Part shown: positions 18,354 to 27,643 of the stretch, piece by piece
How the letters are laid out: each line of letters opens with the position of its first letter
Position numbering within the stretch: position 1 is the stretch's first letter
Source: Marinicellulosiphila megalodicopiae
GTDB taxonomy: Bacteria > Pseudomonadota > Gammaproteobacteria > Pseudomonadales > Natronospirillaceae
DNA: 64,000 bases
Direction of reading: 5' to 3'
Assembly (NCBI RefSeq): GCF_045862395.1
Contig: NZ_AP023087.1
Span: forward strand, 1,116,001 to 1,180,000
Translations under genes and position numbers: made by a program
Notes under the pieces: generated by a model
What the model was told of the DNA's origin: nothing
The model's database searches: none
Seen by the model: only the letters and a program-made list of their open reading frames with translations

Positions 18354-19688
18354 GTGTTTTCAGATTTTCATTTCCACCCATCTTTGATCAAAGCCATCGA
18401 CAAACAAGGCTATAAAGCGCCAACTGACGTACAGCAAGCCTGTATGCTTGACGCCCTTGCAAAGAAAGATTTATTAGTCAGTGCCCAAACCGGCAGTGGT
18501 AAAACCGCTGCTTTTTTATTGCCTATTTTACATTTGATGTTAAAAGGCAAAAAGAACTCAGGCGCAAAAGCACTGATTTTGGCGCCAACACGTGAGTTGG
18601 TTCGTCAAATATACAAACAATTTACGCTGTTAAGTGAATTTACTCCTATTACTGCAGCGATGTTAACCGGCGGTGAAGACTTTAAATTCCAAGCATCCGT
18701 TTTACGTAAAAATCCAGAAGTGATCATTGCAACTCCTGGTCGATTAGTAGATCACCTTAAGCGTGGCAGTACATCGTTAGAAGACTTAGAAGTCTTTGTA
18801 TTAGATGAAGCCGACCGTATGTTAGATATGGGTTTTAACGATGACATGATGACCATTGCTAGTGACACTGACGCCATGAAAGCGACATGGTTATTTTCAG
18901 CAACATTAGGTCACGTGGGTGTAACCAATCTTGGAAAAGATTTATTACATGAGCCAGTCAGTATCGATTTAGCCGGCGCGCGTGATCAACATGACGGCAT
19001 TGAGCAAAAAATGATTTTGGCCGATGACGACGATCACAAATTGCGTTTATTGCATCGTTTATTTAGCGATTATCCAGAAAGCAAAATTGTGATTTTTACC
19101 AATACCAAGGTAATGGCGCACCGTTTATCAATCAAATTACGTGAAGTTGAGCGAGTGGGTGTGTTACAAGGCGATATGACGCAAGACGAGCGTAACCATG
19201 TGACTCAACAATTTCGCCATGACACGGTTCGAATTTTAGTGGCAACGGATGTGGCGGCTCGTGGTTTAGATATTGAAGGCATTGGTCTTGTCATTAACTA
19301 TGATCTTGCTCGTAAAGGCGATGAATATGTTCATCGTATTGGTCGTACGGCTCGTGCCGGTGCAACCGGTGATGCGATCAGCTTTGTGACCGCTCATGAG
19401 TGGAACTTGATGGCTAGCATCGAACGATATTGCCGTATTAAAGTAGAGCAAATTGTATTACCTGGCATTGAAGGTAAATACAAAGGGCCTAAAAAGATTA
19501 AAACCAATGGCAAAGCCGTAGGTAAAAAAGCCCCTCATAAAAAGAAATTGGCCAAAAAAGCAGGCGAGAAAGTGAAGTCTCATAAGAAAACAGGCGGCGG
19601 TAAACGTCCATCAAGACCTGTTGAAAAAGCCGAAGCAAGAGAAGGCGGATTCACGCCTGTTAAAAAGAAACGCATTAAACCAGAATAA
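18354..19688 (+). CDS. DEAD-box RNA helicase, SrmB-like
   Basis: This helicase of 444 residues resembles SrmB, which acts in early 50S assembly. The start is GTG, with TTAGGT eight bases upstream. Motifs: Q motif (PTDVQQ), motif I AQTGSGKT, Ia PTRELV, DEAD, SAT and HRIGRTARAG. The C-terminal 70 residues are strongly basic (Lys-rich, with KKAPHKKK and similar stretches), a likely RNA-binding tail, in contrast to the acidic tail of the helicase at 2563. lspA begins 10 bp later, so the two may be cotranscribed. Confidence 0.9.
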   Translation: MFSDFHFHPSLIKAIDKQGYKAPTDVQQACMLDALAKKDLLVSAQTGSGKTAAFLLPILHLMLKGKKNSGAKALILAPTRELVRQIYKQFTLLSEFTPITAAMLTGGEDFKFQASVLRKNPEVIIATPGRLVDHLKRGSTSLEDLEVFVLDEADRMLDMGFNDDMMTIASDTDAMKATWLFSATLGHVGVTNLGKDLLHEPVSIDLAGARDQHDGIEQKMILADDDDHKLRLLHRLFSDYPESKIVIFTNTKVMAHRLSIKLREVERVGVLQGDMTQDERNHVTQQFRHDTVRILVATDVAARGLDIEGIGLVINYDLARKGDEYVHRIGRTARAGATGDAISFVTAHEWNLMASIERYCRIKVEQIVLPGIEGKYKGPKKIKTNGKAVGKKAPHKKKLAKKAGEKVKSHKKTGGGKRPSRPVEKAEAREGGFTPVKKKRIKPE

Positions 19689-19698
19689 GGGATAACCG

Positions 19699-20226
19699 AT
19701 GTTAGCTAAATTAAAATTATTTATACCCACATTTTTAATTGTGATTGTCATTGATCAATTAACCAAATGGTGGGCGTGGACTTACTTTCACCCAAATGGC
19801 GCAGAAGGTTCCGTTCGTGCAGGCAGTACTTATGTATGGGATTTCTTTCGTTTAGTTTACGCAGAAAATCCAGGTGCTTTTTTAGGCATGGGTGACTCGT
19901 TACCGCCTTTTGTCAGTGTTTTAATTTTCTTTTGGTTAATTCCTATCGCGATTTTTTGTTTTAGCATTTACGTATTACGCTCAAATGAATTTGTAGGACG
20001 TAACTTGATTATCATCAGCTCAGTATTAGCAGGTGGTTTTTCAAACGTGTTAGATCGTTTATATAATGATGCGCATGTGATTGATTTTTTAAATGTGGGT
20101 TTAGGGACTTTTATTCGAACAGGCATATTTAACGTTGCTGACATGTTCGTTATGTTTGGTGTGATGTTATTGATTTTGTTTATGTTTTTAGACGACAAAA
20201 AAGCAAAAGCCAACATAGAAAAATAA
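19699..20226 (+). CDS. lspA: Lipoprotein signal peptidase (signal peptidase II)
   Basis: LspA cleaves the signal peptide of prolipoproteins at the inner membrane. The 175 residues have four membrane helices and the family boxes VIDQLTKWW, NPGAFLG, NVLDR (catalytic Asp) and FNVADMFV (second catalytic Asp). An extra loop of about ten residues (HPNGAEGSVRAG region) makes it slightly longer than E. coli LspA. It is not linked to ileS as in many relatives. A ferredoxin gene starts at the base after its stop codon. Confidence 0.93.
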   Translation: MLAKLKLFIPTFLIVIVIDQLTKWWAWTYFHPNGAEGSVRAGSTYVWDFFRLVYAENPGAFLGMGDSLPPFVSVLIFFWLIPIAIFCFSIYVLRSNEFVGRNLIIISSVLAGGFSNVLDRLYNDAHVIDFLNVGLGTFIRTGIFNVADMFVMFGVMLLILFMFLDDKKAKANIEK

Positions 20227-20532
20227 GTGTCAAACTGCGTCATTACGATTGTTGATCAAACTGAAATTCAAACTCAGTTTGGCGACAATCTTTTATCTTC
20301 TCTTAATAAACACTCCCTTCTTTCAAAAAGCGCCTGTCGAAATGGAAATTGCAGAATTTGTCGTTGTCGACTGACTCAAGGCGTCATCGATTACCAAAAC
20401 AAAATCCCGTTAGCATTATCTGATGAAGACATCGAACAAGGCTGGATATTGCCTTGTATCTCGACTATTGTTGGTGATATTCAAATAACCGACATCAAAG
20501 CGGTTAACCCAAAAAAATCAAATCATAAATAG
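20227..20532 (+). CDS. [2Fe-2S] ferredoxin-like protein
   Basis: This small plant-type ferredoxin domain (101 aa) has cluster cysteines in the SACRNGNCRICRC segment (C-x4-C-x2-C) and a fourth Cys in the ILPCIS segment about 40 residues later. It starts with GTG directly after the lspA stop, an arrangement that implies coupled translation. The redox partner is not apparent. Spacing to the next gene is 8 bp. Confidence 0.85.
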   Translation: MSNCVITIVDQTEIQTQFGDNLLSSLNKHSLLSKSACRNGNCRICRCRLTQGVIDYQNKIPLALSDEDIEQGWILPCISTIVGDIQITDIKAVNPKKSNHK

Positions 20533-20540
20533 GGGCTCAA

Positions 20541-21359
20541 ATGAAAAAATTACTAGGTGAAGGATTTTACGGAAAAGTATTTTTAACCGAGCAGGGCATA
20601 GTTAAAGAACACAAATGGGAAAATATGGCCAAATTAGAGGCCAGACATTTAACTTTATTAAGTGAATACGTAGATTTTATGCATGCACCATTAGAATTAA
20701 ATGACCATGTATTAGTGTTACGTTTTCAAACCGGTCACAGCTACCAACCTAAAGACAAAAATAGCGACACTCTAAAATTTGATATTGCCAATAAACTTGG
20801 TCAACTGCATCAATGTCAGCAAGCAAAATTTGATCCTTGGTTTTTAATAAACGATGACAGTCACCTTATGGCAGATAACTGGCCAGAACATTATTTAAAT
20901 TGGTTAACCCTGTTTAATCAAAAATTAAAAAATGTGGATGTCAGCACCATGACCAATGTTGGTGAATTAAATACACCAAATTGGGTGTTTGATATTTTAG
21001 AGGCATTTATCACACAACAACCTTCTTTATTTGCAGAATTAAAACATGATTTGCCGTCTTTAATTCATGGTGACCCATCTGCGGATAACACCATTGTTGA
21101 AGCAGATCATTTTGTTGGATTAATCGATCCGTTTGAATCGGGTTTTTATCATGCTGAGTTAGATTTAATTTATCCATTTCAATATGACAAACAGGTTTTA
21201 CAATCTTATATGGATCAATTCGGTCAATTAAAAGGCAATTGGCCATTACGTTTGGCGTATATGGCGTTCACAAATCATGTATATCATCATTTTTTAACAG
21301 GCTGGTGGGATGAATCTTACATGTTAGCTCAAGCTCAAGTCATTAAAGACCTTGAGTAG
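20541..21359 (+). CDS. APH/choline-kinase-fold phosphotransferase
   Basis: The protein of 272 residues has a protein-kinase-like fold. The N-terminal glycine loop GEGFYGKVF is followed by a Lys in the IVKEHKW strand. The catalytic Brenner motif is LIHGDPSADNTIV with the Mg-binding Asp in GLIDPFESGFYHAELDL. This fits the aminoglycoside phosphotransferase/fructosamine kinase superfamily. Gene order (directly before thiBPQ) suggests a role in thiamine or thiamine-precursor salvage, comparable to ThiK, but overall similarity to ThiK is weak by eye. A fructosamine-kinase-like repair role is an alternative. Confidence 0.75.
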   Translation: MKKLLGEGFYGKVFLTEQGIVKEHKWENMAKLEARHLTLLSEYVDFMHAPLELNDHVLVLRFQTGHSYQPKDKNSDTLKFDIANKLGQLHQCQQAKFDPWFLINDDSHLMADNWPEHYLNWLTLFNQKLKNVDVSTMTNVGELNTPNWVFDILEAFITQQPSLFAELKHDLPSLIHGDPSADNTIVEADHFVGLIDPFESGFYHAELDLIYPFQYDKQVLQSYMDQFGQLKGNWPLRLAYMAFTNHVYHHFLTGWWDESYMLAQAQVIKDLE

Positions 21360-21407
21360 TGCGGCGCGACTGTTTAAAATGGCGCCAAAATTTATTATGA
21401 GACCCCC

Positions 21408-22397
21408 ATGAAAAAACTAGTATTCACGACCGCTTTACTTTGCGTTGCTGTTATCAATAACGCAATGGCACAAATGCCGACTTTAAAAGTTTATACCTAC
21501 GATTCATTTGTTTCTGAGTGGGGACCGGGTCCTCAACTAAAAGCACTGTTTGAGTCAACTTGCGAATGTAAAGTTGAGTTTGTTGGTTTGGCTGACGGTG
21601 TAAGTATTTTAACGCGTTTAAAAATCGAAGGTAAAAATTCACGCGCAGATGTGGTATTAGGTTTAGACAATAACCTAATGTTAGAAGCGGCTGATTTAAA
21701 CGTTTTGGCTGCACACAATGTAGACACTGATATGTTAAGCGTACCAGGTGGATGGACAGATTCAACGTTTGTTCCATTTGATTGGGGCTACTTCGCATTT
21801 ATTTATGACAGCGAAAAACTAGAAACCCCACCTGCATCATTAGATGAATTAATTGAATCTGATTTATCAGTGTTATATCAAGACCCTCGTACATCCACAC
21901 CAGGTTTAGGTTTAATGCTTTGGATGCAGTCTATTTATGGCGAGCAGGCTTCTGCAAAATATAAAAAACTATCATCGCATACAGTTACGGTTACACCAGA
22001 TTGGTGGGGCGCTTATGAAATGTTCACATCTGGCGAAGCTGATGTTGTATTAAGCTACAGCACTTCACCTGCTTACCATGTAGTTGCAGAAGGCGTAACA
22101 AAGTATAAAGCAGCAGCATTTAAAGAAGGCCATTACCAACAAGTTGAAGTAGCGGCCATGACTAAAAACACTGAACAGCCTGAGTTAGCTCAAGCGTTTT
22201 TAGAATTTTTGATCAGCAAACCTGCTCAAGAAATCATTCCAGTAACCAACTGGATGATGCCTGTTCGTTCTGATGTAACCTTGCCTGCCATTTTTGACGA
22301 AGTGATTGAAGTGTCGCCAATTTTGTTAGAACCAAAAACAGTGAAAGCAAATCGTCAAGCTTGGATCAATAACTGGTTAGAAGCGACTGCAAAATAA
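21408..22397 (+). CDS. thiB: Thiamine ABC transporter, periplasmic binding protein
   Basis: ThiB binds thiamine or its phosphates in the periplasm. The 329 residues include a cleavable signal peptide (cleavage after NAMA), the LKVYTYDSFVSEWGPGP start typical of ThiB, and the SRADVVLGLDNN and SYSTSPAYH stretches that line the ligand site. It is followed 2 bp later by thiP. I see no TPP riboswitch in the 48-bp leader; an imperfect GGCGC/GCGCC hairpin is the only structure. Confidence 0.93.
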   Translation: MKKLVFTTALLCVAVINNAMAQMPTLKVYTYDSFVSEWGPGPQLKALFESTCECKVEFVGLADGVSILTRLKIEGKNSRADVVLGLDNNLMLEAADLNVLAAHNVDTDMLSVPGGWTDSTFVPFDWGYFAFIYDSEKLETPPASLDELIESDLSVLYQDPRTSTPGLGLMLWMQSIYGEQASAKYKKLSSHTVTVTPDWWGAYEMFTSGEADVVLSYSTSPAYHVVAEGVTKYKAAAFKEGHYQQVEVAAMTKNTEQPELAQAFLEFLISKPAQEIIPVTNWMMPVRSDVTLPAIFDEVIEVSPILLEPKTVKANRQAWINNWLEATAK

Positions 22398-22399
22398 AA

Positions 22400-23938
22400 A
22401 TGGAAACCATAAAGAAATATTTATTCTATAGTATTTCTTTATTAGCACCTGTATTGATTGTGGGTTTAATCATCACATCAATATGGGTGTTGTTATTATA
22501 TTGGTCCCAAGATTCTGAGTCTGTAAGTGGCACCTATCTTTATAAAATCATTAAATATTCTATTATTCAAGCCGGATTGTCTTCACTGCTATCTATAGTA
22601 GTAGGGTTTTTTATCGCACGATTATTAGTACGTCGTGTTTTTTTTGGTAAGTCTTTTATCATTGCCTGTCTGAATGCCAGCTTTACTATGCCCGTTATGG
22701 TTGTGATCATAATGGTGGTTTTATTTTATGGGCGCTCTGGTTTTATTCAATCGGTTTATGATTTTAATGTGTATAGCTTGGGTGGAATATTAATCGCTCA
22801 CGTTTTTTTAAACGCACCTTATTGTGCGCGATTATTTTTAAATGGACTGTCGAGTCAAAAAACATCTTTAATGCAACAGGCTGCACTGTTGCAGTTCAAT
22901 GATTGGTATTGTTTTAAATATTGCGACTGGCCACTTTTAAAACCCATCATATTACCTGTGTTTGGCTTTATATTTTTAATATGCTTTAACAGTTTTGCCA
23001 TTGTTAAAATATTTGGCTCAAACGGTATTACCACATTAGAAGTGGCGATTTATCATGCCATTAAACATCAGTTTGATATTCATCAAGCCACCATTTATGC
23101 CGGGTTTCAATTTGTTATTGGTTTTTCAGTGGCTATTTCGTTGTTGCGTTACAACTCCATCAAACTGTATTCTCAAGTCTCATCTAATGTGTATCGAGCA
23201 GACAAATCTTTCAAGTCTGCCAAATTAATAGACAGCTTAGTGGTTGTTTTATTAATCAGCTTTTGGGGATTACCTTTAATTTGGGTATTCAAAAAAATCA
23301 CATTAGCGTCTTTAATTACTGTCTTTAATCATTCTACTTTTTACACTTCGTTATTTAATTCAATTGTCATGGCAACGTTAAGTACTTTGTTGGTTTTAAT
23401 ATTGTGTTTAGGTTTGGTATTAAGACCCTTACAAAACAAAAAAGGCAGCGACATGATTGCCATGAGTTTGTTTTTCTTTCCTGCGATAGTGGTGGCAAGT
23501 GGTTTATATATTGGCTTAAAGGACTATTGGTTTAATCAGCCATTAATGTTGATGTTGGTTATATTTATGAATGCGTTAATTGCGCTTCCGTATTCTTATA
23601 ATGTTATTAGGCAGCCTGTTAAACAAAATTACGATCGATTTAAACCTTTGATGTTATCTTTGGATTTATCAGTTTGGTCGCAAATAAAATTAGTGTTGTT
23701 GCCTTTAAATATACGCCCACTAATGATGGCGCTGAGTTTTTCTTGGGTGATAGCTTTTGGTGATTTTTCAATGATAGCTTTGATGATCACCGATGATTTT
23801 AAAACATTGCCTTTATTAGTCTACGACCGATTAGGTACTCACCAATTACAAGAAGCGTCAGTCACTGCCTTAGTATTATTAAGTGTCACCATTTTGGTGT
23901 ATTTGATTCAAGAGAGATATAAATATGCTAAAAGTTAG
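22400..23938 (+). CDS. thiP: Thiamine ABC transporter permease
   Basis: ThiP is a fused permease of 512 residues with two homologous halves of about six helices each. Each half has a cytoplasmic coupling loop: LMQQAALLQFNDWYCFKYCDWPLLKPIIL in the first and LMLSLDLSVWSQIKLVLLPL in the second. The family length (about 530) and the position between thiB and thiQ support the assignment. It overlaps thiQ by 14 bp. Confidence 0.93.
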   Translation: METIKKYLFYSISLLAPVLIVGLIITSIWVLLLYWSQDSESVSGTYLYKIIKYSIIQAGLSSLLSIVVGFFIARLLVRRVFFGKSFIIACLNASFTMPVMVVIIMVVLFYGRSGFIQSVYDFNVYSLGGILIAHVFLNAPYCARLFLNGLSSQKTSLMQQAALLQFNDWYCFKYCDWPLLKPIILPVFGFIFLICFNSFAIVKIFGSNGITTLEVAIYHAIKHQFDIHQATIYAGFQFVIGFSVAISLLRYNSIKLYSQVSSNVYRADKSFKSAKLIDSLVVVLLISFWGLPLIWVFKKITLASLITVFNHSTFYTSLFNSIVMATLSTLLVLILCLGLVLRPLQNKKGSDMIAMSLFFFPAIVVASGLYIGLKDYWFNQPLMLMLVIFMNALIALPYSYNVIRQPVKQNYDRFKPLMLSLDLSVWSQIKLVLLPLNIRPLMMALSFSWVIAFGDFSMIALMITDDFKTLPLLVYDRLGTHQLQEASVTALVLLSVTILVYLIQERYKYAKS

Positions 23939-24554
23939 CAACGTAACCTTTAAGCGTGAACAAACCTATTGTTTTAATTTGGATGTGAAGCAAGGTGAAA
24001 TGGTGTGTTTGTTTGGTGATTCGGGTATTGGTAAAAGCACATTGCTTTCATTAGTAGCAGGATTTGAGTCCATTGATTCAGGTTTGATTGAGTTTAATGG
24101 ACTGACATTGAATACACTTCCAGTAAACAAACGTCCTATTTCCATGTTGTTTCAAGAAGATAATTTATTTCCTCACTTTAGCGCATTTAATAATATAGCC
24201 ATTGGAATTAAACAAAATTTAAAAGTGTCCGATCAACAAATTCAAGATATTCATAATATTGCTAAGTTTTTATCCATTGATCAACAGCTTGATAAAACCC
24301 CAGATCAAATGAGTGGCGGACAAGTACAGCGAGTGGCGCTTGCAAGGTGTCTGCTTAGGAATAATCCAATATTATTGTTGGACGAGCCATTTAGCGCATT
24401 AGATGAACAAAAACGCTTGGAATGTTTGGGGTTATTAAGACAGTTACAAAAGGAAAAGAAATGGACAGTGATTTTAGTCAGTCATCATCCAGATGAAGCC
24501 GACCAATTTGTTGATCGGCTTGTGGATTGCCGTGCTATTTTGGCAAATACTTAA
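23925..24554 (+). CDS. thiQ: Thiamine ABC transporter ATPase
   Basis: ThiQ powers thiamine import. The 209 residues have Walker A GDSGIGKST, the signature MSGGQVQRVALARC, Walker B PILLLDEP and the switch His in VSHHPDEA. The start lies inside thiP. It converges on the next gene with one base between stops. Confidence 0.94.
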   Translation: MLKVSNVTFKREQTYCFNLDVKQGEMVCLFGDSGIGKSTLLSLVAGFESIDSGLIEFNGLTLNTLPVNKRPISMLFQEDNLFPHFSAFNNIAIGIKQNLKVSDQQIQDIHNIAKFLSIDQQLDKTPDQMSGGQVQRVALARCLLRNNPILLLDEPFSALDEQKRLECLGLLRQLQKEKKWTVILVSHHPDEADQFVDRLVDCRAILANT

Positions 24555-24555
24555 T

Positions 24556-26055
24556 TTACCAATTTAAATAGTGATGGGAGCGATTAATGGGTTGATAGGT
24601 TCCTTTCTTTGACTTTGAGAAGTGAATCGGCAAGTCATATACATCAATGCCTCGAATTTTAAATTCATTGAGGATATGTGTCATTTTGACTTTATTATAA
24701 AGTAATGTCATATGAGTAAAGTGTTTAATTTCTCCGCTTTTTAATTTAATACTTAGCACACCTGGAGCACCTTCATAAACGGTTTTACCTAGCTTACTAA
24801 TTTGTGATTGGCCCAAAGGTTTGTAATTTTTTGAAGATTCGATAGGTGCTAAAAAATACACTGACTGAACTTGAGACAAGTGTAAATAACCAAATTGTTC
24901 ATGTGAATGCTGACTTATTAAATAATAAGACAATTGATCTTTATAAAATGTGATATAACGAGATGCAAATTTCCCACGACTAACGTTTCTTACTAGAAAA
25001 AAGATAATATTAAAAATGATCAACATTGTTATTAATGATAACGAAAATATAAAAGTGACATCAGAGGTGTAACGATCAAAAGGGTTGTAATTTTTTAATC
25101 CATCTAATACCAACGATTCAATTTGGGAAAATTCGGCAGTGGCAAATGTACAGCCTACTGCAAGTAATAATGAAAATGTAATCGATTTAACCTTTACCGT
25201 AGTAATATTGTGAAATCTAGATAAGGTTAAACTTAATTCTTCTTTTGATGCACTGTAATAAATGGTTTCTGTGTTTTGAATTGGATTTTCTTTCTTTTTG
25301 GATTTCTCGGTGACAGTGAATGTTTCGTCAAATTGAAAATCAAACCCCACTATTTTTACTCCTCGGGCTTTAAATTCAATAATGATGTCATCTAATTCTT
25401 GTTGGTTGTAAATGCTATCTAATAATAATAGTTTTTTTGTATCGCCATTTTTTAAATGAATACTTAAAATCCCGGAATCTAATATGTTTGCGTATTTTGC
25501 TTTTTTTAGTATTTTTTCACGGCGTATGAATTGTCTTTTTGTTTTAATTTGGTTATTTAATTGGACACTTCTTATTTCGTTATAATTAAAAGAAAACTTT
25601 GCAATGGTTTTATGTGAAATGATGCCATTACAATTAAATTGGTCGGAATTAAACTGTAACCCTACTTGAGAAAGTTTGGAAATTAATTGGGAGGGTTTGA
25701 TAATATTTTTAAATATTAAGTAAATAAAAATTGGAGTAAAACATTGGAAAAAAACCAACGAAAAAGACAGCCAAGGTTGAATATTTAATGATTGCTTTAA
25801 ATTTATAAAATAAGGGATCGAAATAAATGTTGAAATCGAAAATATAACAATACTGAGACTAAATGCAATAAAGATTGAATGCACAAAGCTGTATTTAAAT
25901 TCATTGGCAAGAGTTGATGGTTGTAGAGGCGCGTCATTTCTTTTGCTTTTTTTTAAAAATTCTACAGTATCAAATATAACATTATCGCTATTAATAGGTT
26001 GGGTATGCCTAATATTTTCATTATGCTTGGATTTATAGCTTGTAATGTCGTTCAT
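24556..26055 (-). CDS. Membrane protein with an internal duplication, unknown function
   Basis: I do not recognise this protein of 499 residues. Four membrane helices occur in two pairs (about 58-82 and 95-117; about 288-306 and 328-352). After each pair comes a soluble beta-rich domain of about 130 residues. The two domains are clearly related: GILSIHLKNGDTKKLLLLDSIYNQQELDDIIIEF-type sequence in the first matches GVLSIKLKSGEIKHFTHMTLLYNKVKMTHILNEF-type sequence in the second, and both end in KxRGV/I followed by a short strand and F. The layout recalls bacterial PH-like (YdbS/bPH2) membrane proteins. The gene is monocistronic. Confidence 0.6.
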   Translation of the reverse strand: MNDITSYKSKHNENIRHTQPINSDNVIFDTVEFLKKSKRNDAPLQPSTLANEFKYSFVHSIFIAFSLSIVIFSISTFISIPYFINLKQSLNIQPWLSFSLVFFQCFTPIFIYLIFKNIIKPSQLISKLSQVGLQFNSDQFNCNGIISHKTIAKFSFNYNEIRSVQLNNQIKTKRQFIRREKILKKAKYANILDSGILSIHLKNGDTKKLLLLDSIYNQQELDDIIIEFKARGVKIVGFDFQFDETFTVTEKSKKKENPIQNTETIYYSASKEELSLTLSRFHNITTVKVKSITFSLLLAVGCTFATAEFSQIESLVLDGLKNYNPFDRYTSDVTFIFSLSLITMLIIFNIIFFLVRNVSRGKFASRYITFYKDQLSYYLISQHSHEQFGYLHLSQVQSVYFLAPIESSKNYKPLGQSQISKLGKTVYEGAPGVLSIKLKSGEIKHFTHMTLLYNKVKMTHILNEFKIRGIDVYDLPIHFSKSKKGTYQPINRSHHYLNW

Positions 26056-26181
26056 TTCGGTTCTTCCTAGTTGAATATGTTTTGATTCTATATGGCGATT
26101 CTAAGTGCCAATTACACATCTTACAATATATAAGTATGAAAAAGTGAATAAAAAATATAAACATAAATCAAATTATGAAGT

Positions 26182-26212
26182 GAATAAGGAATAATAAAAA
26201 TATTCCTTATTC
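26182..26212 (-). terminator. Hairpin downstream of nhaD
   Basis: A perfect 12-bp inverted repeat (GAATAAGGAATA / TATTCCTTATTC) with a 7-nt loop lies just after the nhaD stop. No strong T-run follows on the minus strand, so it may stabilise the 3' end rather than terminate. Confidence 0.5.
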
Positions 26213-26222
26213 GAGCAAATAA

Positions 26223-27620
26223 TTAATATAATAAAAATAACGTTAGTATGCTTAAAAAATACCCCATAACTATGGCAGGTAGCCATTTTAAATGACTAAA
26301 AAAAGTGTATTGACCTTTTGCATGTCCCATAAGAGCAACACCCGCTGCAGAACCTATGGAAAGCAAACTACCTCCAACACCAGCTGTTAGTGTTACCAAT
26401 AACCATTGTATTTCTGGCATTTGAGGATTCATGGTTAATACAGCGTACATTACGGGAATGTTATCTACAATTGCAGATAATATACCCACTAAAATATTGG
26501 CTTTAGTCGGTCCTAATTCTAAATAAATAAATTCTGATGTCACGCCAAGGTAACCAATTAAGCCTAATCCGCCGACGGCCATAATGACACCATAAAAGAA
26601 AAATAATGTATCCCATTCAGCCATGGCAATTTTGCTGAATACATCAAAATATTCACCATGTTCTCTCGCCCCTGGAGGGTTGTCTGTTGCATATCCAACA
26701 AGAAGTGCTTTTTTACGTAAATAAAACCCAAATAATTTTAAATAAGCTAAGCCTGCTAACATGCCAAAAACTGGTGGGATCTGCAACCAATTATATAAAG
26801 CAATTGATGTGATAATGGTTGCTAAAAATAATCCGACAATTGTTTTTGCTCCTTTTTTTATTGTTTTATCTAATTGAATTGTAGATTTATTGGATTCGGT
26901 AGGAATAAAAAAATGCATAATAATGGCAGGCACCGCAAAATTCACAACGGCAGGTACAAACAAAATTAAAAAGTCTTCAAATTGCAGAATGTTCTTTTGC
27001 CAAACCATTAATGTAGTGATATCACCAAAAGGTGTAAATATACCGCCTGCATTGGCCGCAACTACAATGTTGACACAGGCAATGGAAATGAATTTTTTAT
27101 TGTCTTTACCCACTGCTAATACAACGGCACACATGATCATGGCAGTGGTTAAATTATTTGCCACAGATGAGATAAAAAACGCAAGTATACCTGTCATCCA
27201 AAACAAAGAGCGATAACCTAACCCTTTAGCAATCAGCCAGTTACGTAACGCTTCAAACACACCGCGCTCTAACATGGCATTAATATAAGTCATGGCAACT
27301 AATAAAAAGAAAAATAATTCAGCATATTCTAAAAATGCTTCCCGAATGGCGTGTTGCATGACTTCAGTTTGATTGTGTTGATTATAAGCAATGGCAATAC
27401 ACACCCAAATAATACTGGCAGCAACCAATACCGGTTTAGATTTACGTAGGTGAATTTTTTCTTCAAGAATCACAAAGACATAAGCAAGTGCAAATACACT
27501 TAATGATACCCAGCCGACCCAACTTTGAGTTAAATCAATTGAGGTTGTTTCGTTCGATTGTGCAAAAATATAGGTGCTGCATAACCATAATGCAGCACCA
27601 ATTAGTGATTTTAAAAACAT
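26223..27620 (-). CDS. nhaD: NhaD-type Na+/H+ antiporter
   Basis: NhaD exports Na+ (or Li+) in exchange for protons, typical of marine and halophilic gammaproteobacteria. The 465 residues begin with a signal-like segment and form about 12 helices of the ion transporter (ArsB/NhaD) superfamily. Characteristic segments include FISSVANNLTTAMIMCAVV, ANAGGIFTPFGDITTLMVW, VDNIPVMYAVL and GVGGSLLSIGSAAGVALMG. It follows a CBS-domain gene by 23 bp on the same strand, so the two are probably one transcript. Confidence 0.93.
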   Translation of the reverse strand: MFLKSLIGAALWLCSTYIFAQSNETTSIDLTQSWVGWVSLSVFALAYVFVILEEKIHLRKSKPVLVAASIIWVCIAIAYNQHNQTEVMQHAIREAFLEYAELFFFLLVAMTYINAMLERGVFEALRNWLIAKGLGYRSLFWMTGILAFFISSVANNLTTAMIMCAVVLAVGKDNKKFISIACVNIVVAANAGGIFTPFGDITTLMVWQKNILQFEDFLILFVPAVVNFAVPAIIMHFFIPTESNKSTIQLDKTIKKGAKTIVGLFLATIITSIALYNWLQIPPVFGMLAGLAYLKLFGFYLRKKALLVGYATDNPPGAREHGEYFDVFSKIAMAEWDTLFFFYGVIMAVGGLGLIGYLGVTSEFIYLELGPTKANILVGILSAIVDNIPVMYAVLTMNPQMPEIQWLLVTLTAGVGGSLLSIGSAAGVALMGHAKGQYTFFSHLKWLPAIVMGYFLSILTLFLLY

Positions 27621-27643
27621 GTTGTTTCCATTTAGATTAATAA

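Noticed and set aside
21360..21407. TPP riboswitch in front of thiB
   Set aside because: The leader is 48 bp and has no THI-box features.
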